64,000 nt of DNA from Eumeta japonica (lineage: Eukaryota; Arthropoda; Insecta; Lepidoptera; Psychidae), in contig BGZK01001295.1 in assembly GCA_005406025.1 (NCBI GenBank), forward strand, positions 1 through 64,000. Direction: 5' to 3'. Below the pieces are notes generated by a model that was not told the DNA's origin, did not search any database, and saw only the letters and a program-made list of their open reading frames with translations. A program made the position numbers and the translations under genes. This document shows positions 58,165 to 64,000 of the stretch, piece after piece. How positions within the stretch are numbered: the first letter of the stretch is position 1; each line of letters starts with the position of its first letter.

Positions 58165-58785
58165 AATTCTCATTCATATTTCTCTAAGAATAGACAGAAT
58201 AACTTCTTAGCTTGTCAAAATTGTCAAAGTCTTAATTTTCAAAATTCGGATAGAAAACAAGTTTAGACAATAGCTTTCTAAATTTATGAAAATTGTCATT
58301 TTTTCAGGGAGGGAGATTAAAAAATGGAACGATTGCAATGAATAAATTTTATGGAAATAAAAATACGTAATACTAAAAATTCTACGTTTACCTACGTATA
58401 TTAAGATTCTTTTAAAATTTATTTATTAGTGTTCTTTGAAATAAATTTCATAAATACTGTTATTTATTATACAATATTTTTATAACATATGAATAGGCGG
58501 CACCTTTAAGAGAAACGCTAAACATAATTAATCTTCGACACAAGACTTTTTAGCATAAATATAAAACATAGACGTAAGATGTAAGAGACTTAAGTCAATT
58601 AAATTTATATTAGATGGTGACCATATACATATTACACAGAAAAAAACGAAAATAATGAAAAATAAAATTCATTAAGTCGACTAGCATGTGCGTAGAATGT
58701 ATAATAATTTTTATTATATAAGTGTAGTAAATTGACAAAAGTTACTCGCATTAAAGCATTGTGTGGGTGTGGGGATTATTTCATT
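58165..58785. other. AT-rich DNA, nothing recognised
   Basis: No element or gene was identified. Confidence 0.55.
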
Positions 58786-58789
58786 TTCT

Positions 58790-58945
58790 CCAGTGCGATC
58801 CTTAAGGCGATACCGCGATGAGAACAGGGGGGATGTCCCGCGCGTTCACATCACCAATGACGGACGCCTGACCGTCATCGGTCAGCAATAATCTACTCAT
58901 GTAAACGAGTAGACAGATTATTTATACCGGCGCATAGGAAAAATG
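58790..58945. promoter_or_regulatory. Small GC-richer island with stacked short stems
   Basis: ATGACGG...CCGTCAT (58857-58880), TGACCGTCATCGGTCA and TCTACTC...GAGTAGA (58892-58913) give three small inverted repeats in about 60 bp, beside GGGGGGATGTCCCGCGCGTT. Could be regulatory or an old repeat terminus. Confidence 0.25.
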
Positions 58946-59429
58946 AAATAGCAGTGGTGCTCGTGACCTCAAAATAAAAGACGTAAGCGCCAAACCACAT
59001 AGAATTCGTTTAAAATAAAACGGCACTAATAAAAAAAAAAACTGTTTTACCAGTTTGTTAAAATTTTTCAGTACTCCTATCCTAAAAAAGTAATACAGAA
59101 AAAATTCGTTTCCGATTCCGAATAACAGCTAAAAAAGGAAAGTTATCAGGGTCTATGTGAAAAATTAATTCTATTGAGCAAATTTTGTCCAATCTTGTAT
59201 TCATCTTATCTAGAAATCAAATTCGTGACTCATACATTTAATGAAACGAAGAAAAGTCGAAACTCCTTTCATCAATGTATTACCTTAAATGTAACCTTAC
59301 GGCAGACGATGTGTGAAATCATTATACAAATTATAAAAGAATATTTTAAATGGATATTAGCATTACTTTAGTGTTTTAACCAAACTATCGCATGAAAGAA
59401 AATAGCAATATTTGAACCAAATAAAATAA

Positions 59430-60150
59430 ATAAAAAAACTGGCCAAGAGCATGTTGGACTATGATCGTTGTAGGGTCCCGAAGCCATTATTACAAAGAAA
59501 TGCATTACAGATATCAAAAGTATGTTAAGACACTTTTCCTATGTTTCTTGCATAGAATAGTTGTAAGCATTTAAGTCACCTTCAACTAGAAAAACAAGAA
59601 GGTATATCGACTATTACTATTAAACTGGTGTAAACCAAAGTGCATCAGCAAAAGAACGTATCTTCATGGCGCTGGCGTATTTTTTTGAGAAGCATAGTTT
59701 TTCAGTTATAACTCTAAAACTGTATCGGATCATGTTCAATATATATATATATTAATATTTATTAAGCGTTACCTTCGTTAATGTTTTTCATATTTTTTAG
59801 ATATACGGTTTTGAAAATAGAGGGAGAGGGACGCAATATCTGCAATTTTTGAAAGGGATTATTTTGCTTAGAAACCTTAAAGTATTTTTAAAAGAAATGT
59901 CGAAGCATGTATCACACGTTGATGCTTGCTGAAAAAGATTTTATTCAGTTTCTGTTGCATATATGGATTGCCCCCCCCCCCTTAACCTCTAGAAATATGT
60001 ATTTTTGTTATTTAACTACCAAACTAAGTAGTGGCTTATACAAGACACTTACACTATAAATTTTATTAATAGATGTCTCGTAGTTTTCGAATAAAATGCC
60101 TGTGACATACGGAGGGATAGACGGACGGACGTGGCTCGGGACTCATAAAA
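59430..60150 (+). mobile_element. GGCCAAG family, copy 3 (most complete)
   Basis: Starts AAAAACTGGCCAAGAGCATG then TTGGAC and GTAGGGTCCCGAAGCCATTA. It passes through AAACAAGAAGGTATATCGAC, TTGAGAAGCATAGTTTTTCA, AAACCTTAAAGTATTTTTAA, and GGATTG followed by a run of C and CTTAACCTCTAGAAATATGT. It ends ATGCCTGTGACATACGGAGG, then GACGGACGGACG and GGGACTCATAAAACC. It defines both ends for the family, about 710 bp. Ends are not inverted repeats. No coding capacity. Confidence 0.78.
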
Positions 60151-60454
60151 CCGACTAGTTTCGAGTCGAATTGGTGCAGTGAGAGTTCCATGTCATTGTA
60201 CAATATTTGTGTTACGTTTTTACCGAAATAAATCGTTTTTTTTTTCATTCACTTCTGGGTCTTTAATACAAATCCTGCTCACTGTTGAGCTGTTTTTATT
60301 ATTCGTTGCATTACTTTACCCGTTAATCACACCTTTGACGCACGCTATGTATTACCTTTTTTAGATAAAGCAGAAACAACGAAATCCGGAAATAACAGGG
60401 TTCGTGTATGTCCTTTCTTATTTTTTAATTTTTTTTTACTACTATTTGTTAGGA

Positions 60455-60625
60455 TAAACGTCATTTCACACATATTTTGCGAAAATTCCCACCGGCTGTC
60501 TAGTACGGTTTTAAAGATAGACACATGGACAGACGGCGTAAGCTTAGTGATAGAACCTCATTTGGCACTCTTTGGGTGACTCTGAATAAAGCGCTCTTGA
60601 ACTAACCCTTTACCCCCTTGATGGC
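60455..60625 (-). mobile_element. Relic of the GGGATCCGTACCC / GTCCGTC family (reverse)
   Basis: The plus strand reads GACACATGGACAGACGGCGT, AAGCTTAGTGATAGAACCTC and ATTTGGCACTCTTTGGGTGA, matching in reverse the remembered order GGGTACC..AAAGGGT..GGGACCCTATTACTAAGAC..CTGTCCGTC. Strongly diverged. Confidence 0.4.
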
Positions 60626-60629
60626 CGAA

Positions 60630-61485
60630 AAGACAGACAGACATCAAAGTGAGAAATTATTAAAAAAGAACCTTAGTATTTCTTGGTGGCTCAATGTGAC
60701 ACTGCTATAGATTTAGAAAACTTATCAAAAAATAATGCAATACATTACATAATAGATATAGAACATCATATTGTAGTTCGGTCCTTTATTCGAATAAATG
60801 TCGTTAAATTGTATGAACATAAAATAAATTTTTAAAACTACAAGCTTGTACTTTTAAAAATTCTGTAAGAAACACAATCAATCGAAGAATGTTGGATAAT
60901 GATTTAATAATTAACCGACATGCTCTCAATTAGCGTTAATCGAAAAGATTTTGTCAAAGGAATCGAACACCGTTTATTGCGCCCGACTACAACCAGGTTT
61001 TCTTAAAAAACAGTTATTTATTTCTTTCAAAATTAGTTAACAAGGAAACGTTTCTTATGGACAACGTCTCCAAGTTAAAACACAAAATAGAAAAGAAATA
61101 AAAGAAAAGATATTTTTCACACTATATAGATTTTATGAAATTATCACGAGTACGCTATCCTCTAAGTTTATTTTTCAAACTGATAACAACATTGAAGACG
61201 TTCCAAATCGTTAAAGAGTTTCAATAATACGGTGTTCTGTCTTTTACAAAAAAATTGTGTGTTTGTACAAATTTTAACACGCAACAAGTCAGATTCTCAC
61301 TTGAACGATTTGGGGTAAAACATCTCTTTTATGTGAGATTAAAAAAAAACAAATATGAAGAATATTTCTTCAATTATTAATACAACTATTTTACAGCACT
61401 GAACTTGTAATACATAATTATATTAACGCAATATTATAGATCACATAATAAAACGATGCATGGTAGCAGTCCCACTCGGTAAAAC
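60630..61485. other. AT-rich DNA, nothing recognised
   Basis: No element, island or frame is supported. Confidence 0.55.
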
Positions 61486-61489
61486 ATAA

Positions 61490-61810
61490 GTTTGCGTAGC
61501 CGTATAGGAGCGCGGAGCGCGACGCGGAACTGATTACTTATGGGAGCGGTGATATTACGCTGTATAAAGGGATTTGAGCGTCGGAACGCCGAGCGCGGCG
61601 GGCGGCGGCCGCCGACTTCCCGGTGCAGACGGGCGCGGGCCCCAGGTCCCTCTATCTGCTAACATAAGCCCGCCTTTGAAGTGGAATTAGGGGTTCAACC
61701 GCTTCTATCTGAGCACGATTCTGCCGGTCGCAGTTAGAGTCTGACGGAGCGCGGGGCGAAGGAAACGATGAAGGTAGAAAAAAGGGGGGCGGCGTACGAA
61801 GGAAATCTGA
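61490..61810. promoter_or_regulatory. Strong GC/CpG-rich island
   Basis: GGAGCGCGGAGCGCGACGCG, GATTACTTATGGGAGCGG, a TGTATAAAGGGA sequence (TATAAA at 61563), CGAGCGCGGCGGGCGGCGGC and CCTTTGAAGTGGAATTAGGG (a TCF-like CTTTGA core near a TAATT-like core). Non-coding in all frames I can read. A TATA-containing promoter is conceivable because TATAAA precedes the GC-rich block by about 20 bp, but no downstream coding start is supported. Confidence 0.33.
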
Positions 61811-61814
61811 TAGC

Positions 61815-62095
61815 GTTCAGAAATGTTTTCTTCTCTCTAGAAGAATTACTAAGGTCAAGTACGATGCTGTCTCGAGTGTACGTTTTAGTTATGTCTTAGT
61901 GAAATTGGTGCTTTCTGCCCGCGACAGTGTGCACATGGTAATTGTGTCATTGGATTCACTAGTGTTTTCTTTGCTCCTCTTCTTATCTGACCCATTTTTT
62001 GATAGAATAATTAATAGAATATTAATTTATGTTAATTTTTATGAATTGGAAATCTGTGCCTTTTCTATGTCAGATATGGCGAATATACTAACGCC
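61815..62095. other. AT-rich DNA, nothing recognised
   Basis: An 86-codon frame (61899-62159) lacks an ATG at its first codon and has no motif. Confidence 0.5.
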
Positions 62096-62224
62096 ACACG
62101 AAAATGGGACTTATTATTATTATAATTATTATTATATTATTGTATATGCTGTATTTTAAATTATTCATAAATAAATGAAGTTTGTTATATTAAACGGCGG
62201 GTGAAACCGTAAAGCACAGCTAGT
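62095..62224 (+). mobile_element. Possible Helitron-like 3' terminus
   Basis: After a (TTA)n-rich tract the sequence AACGGCGGGTGAAACCGTAA then AGCACAGCTAG ends before T. ACGG and CCGT can form a small stem shortly before CTAG, and CTRR followed by T is the Helitron 3' rule. The phrase also matches the remembered GCGGGTGAAACCGCGGGGCACAGCTAGT end of the lepidopteran repeat whose start is at 33640. Only about 35 bp are informative. Confidence 0.45.
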
Positions 62225-62229
62225 ATATA

Positions 62230-63780
62230 TCTACATATACTCGTATATAGTACACACAAATCCATGAAAAGAAAATAATTAGAAACGGTTTCTTTGTGAA
62301 AAGCATTATTTATTACTGTATACGAGTAATGTTACATATTACCAGTGCCCGACTTCAAAAATTGGCTATAATTAAAAATGTAATATAATAATAATTATAA
62401 TAAAATTAATTTTCCCATGATTTTTAACGATTTCAAAATGAATGTGTTATATGTTACAAGTCATAGCGACACCGTATAGCCCAAACAAGTTTTCTATGCT
62501 ATTTCGATTCTGGACTCAAATGACCCCTTGTATAAATAAAAGGGGCCCTGGAATTATCACCTGCGCCACCGAAATATTCGGTTTTCCATTTTCTCCGTAC
62601 AAAACTATAGAAGATGCCCGGCCAATCACATTAACACTTAATCAACGAACAAAAGAAAAATAATTAAATAAAATAATTACAAAGTCTGTTCATACGATCA
62701 CTAAAAAATACAAAACGTAATATTTTTATTATAAAATAAACCGCCTTCGAAAACATACGGGTTATTTAGATATATTTGGAGAGGATACTAGCGCAGTCAA
62801 GGCGGACAAAAAAAATAATAGTCATAAACATGAATACAAAACGTGAAGTATCGAGACTGGGGATGTCGAGTCATAAAAGATGAGACACGACGCGTCTGAC
62901 GTATCTTTAGCTGGCGCCGACTCCAAATAGTCCTAATTAATTTTAATAGGTTATTGTGGACGGATTTCTTCAGTTACTTTATTTATTTCAGTTTTGTCAA
63001 TGGTAACTTTAAAATTGTATTGTACCAAGTGCTCAATCGAGATAGTGTAATGTCAAATAAATTAATTAACGCAAGCGTCTGCATATTTCAAACAGTAGCC
63101 GATTCAAAAAACTCGATTTTTCGCGTAACTTGTGAAAAATATAAACATATACTAGAAAGTGAAAGTGGACGCCCTAGATATTAATACAAATTACAAATGA
63201 GATTAAAAAACCTTTGTACATTTCATATAAAAATTGTTCGAAAAAAAACGATTTAAAACTTTTATATCGGAATATCTTTGAAACTCAAGTTGAGAGATGT
63301 AATAATTATTACATGAAGAGAAAGAAAAATTTCTAGTCGAGGGCAGCTTTTTTTCATATTTTTTATTTATTTTACACTATTAGGTGAATAAAATAAAATA
63401 ACGAAGTAAAATATGCGCTTTTCTTTTATGCCAAGGGAACAACGTCCTAATGTAGACAGCATAAGGATGTTAATATTGTTTCAAAATTCTCAGTTTGACT
63501 TAAACAACCAATACGTACGTACGTGGTTTCTGTTTCTTATTCTGACGGTTATCTTTTTGAGTATTTGGCTGATAATTTTATATTAAAATAAAAAAAATAT
63601 AAAGAAAATATTTTTACCTACTAATAATATCGTTCTGCAGAATCTGTAAATGACACTTGTTGATTTTTTGAGTAATGATATTACATTTATATTCTTCGCG
63701 ACACAGTGGGTTGTAGTCGACTGACGCCTGATTTATCGTGTCAAAATGATAGAAAATTTTATTCACAATTTGCAATTTAG
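62230..63780. other. AT-rich DNA, nothing recognised
   Basis: Short frames at 62442-62663 and 62954-63184 have no motif. 62820-62930 is slightly GC-richer (GAGACACGACGCGTCTGACG, with ACGCGT and a small stem). Confidence 0.45.
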
Positions 63781-63784
63781 TATT

Positions 63785-64000
63785 TTTAGGGTTCCGATTC
63801 AAAATGGTAAAAAACGGAACCCTTATAGTTTCGTGATGTGCATACGTCCGCATTTTATTTTGAAACTACAAGACGTATATTGATGAAATGTATAGTGTTG
63901 GTATCTTAGGTAAGACGCTACTTAGGTTGGTAATTAAATAACAAAAATAAATATTTCTAAGGTAGAGGGGGGGCAATCCATATATTCAAAAGAAGCTGAA
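63785..64000 (-). mobile_element. GGCCAAG family, copy 4 (reverse, cut by window end)
   Basis: AGGGTTCCGATTCAAAATGG, AAAACGGAACCCTTATAGTT, ACAAGACGTATATTGATGAA, and a run of G then CAATCCATATAT. Same blocks and order as 56120-56330; the rest lies beyond the window. Confidence 0.72.

Overview
The window looks like non-coding, repeat-rich DNA from an insect, most likely a moth or butterfly (Lepidoptera). It is strongly AT-rich and no stretch reads as an intact protein-coding gene. The longest open frames (about 60-128 codons) have no recognisable domains, fall in repeats, microsatellites or GC-rich islands, and lack exon-like structure. I therefore call no host CDS. The lepidopteran assignment is from memory, not a search. 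It rests on several dispersed repeats: tails reading GACAAATxxCCATGGGCATA, repeats carrying GGGTTCCG plus GTCCGTCCGTC, the element opening GGCCAAGxGCxxGTxGGAC, and the ACTAATATxATAAATGCG plus GTCTGTCTGTC repeat.

The mobile-element content can be read in some detail. Coding relics are an R1-type LINE reverse transcriptase (35217-35784, minus), two further LINE C-termini (47211-47860 and 48903-49460, both minus), a frameshifted mariner transposase N-terminus (43225-43546, minus), and weaker endonuclease-like and helix-turn-helix-like scraps (348-548; 14304-14390). Non-autonomous elements with visible ends are a 580-bp pogo/Tigger-type element with perfect inverted repeats (52024-52603), three copies of a ~160-bp TA-flanked MITE (3921, 6747, 15934), and tRNA-derived SINEs (36590, 41570, 57490, all minus). 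Larger dispersed families recur in both orientations: the GGCCAAG family (39910, 56120, 59430, 63785), a family carrying an internal AC microsatellite and repeated ~150-bp modules (1435, 19590, 32330, 39540, 48600, 53960), a ~390-bp pair (19195/49945), an inverted pair (1085/34005), and a degenerate GGGATCGAAATC-type minisatellite (20620, 26985, 36870). Long (TA)n tracts lie at 10648, 16345, 18422 and 32187.

Between the repeats are about a dozen GC- and CpG-rich islands of 150-700 bp (for example 8990, 13680, 18620, 21240, 23370, 30400, 44440, 46590, 48180, 51470, 55250, 57730, 61490). They contain homeodomain, POU, GATA or E-box-like motifs but no convincing exons. The simplest reading is candidate cis-regulatory DNA in a gene desert or very large intron. 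Several short, nearly perfect hairpins (12097, 15072, 29447, 29707, 38977, 45024) are not explained by the repeats and resemble replication template-switch scars. I found no sign of a new multi-gene system; the islands and hairpins are the most useful leads.
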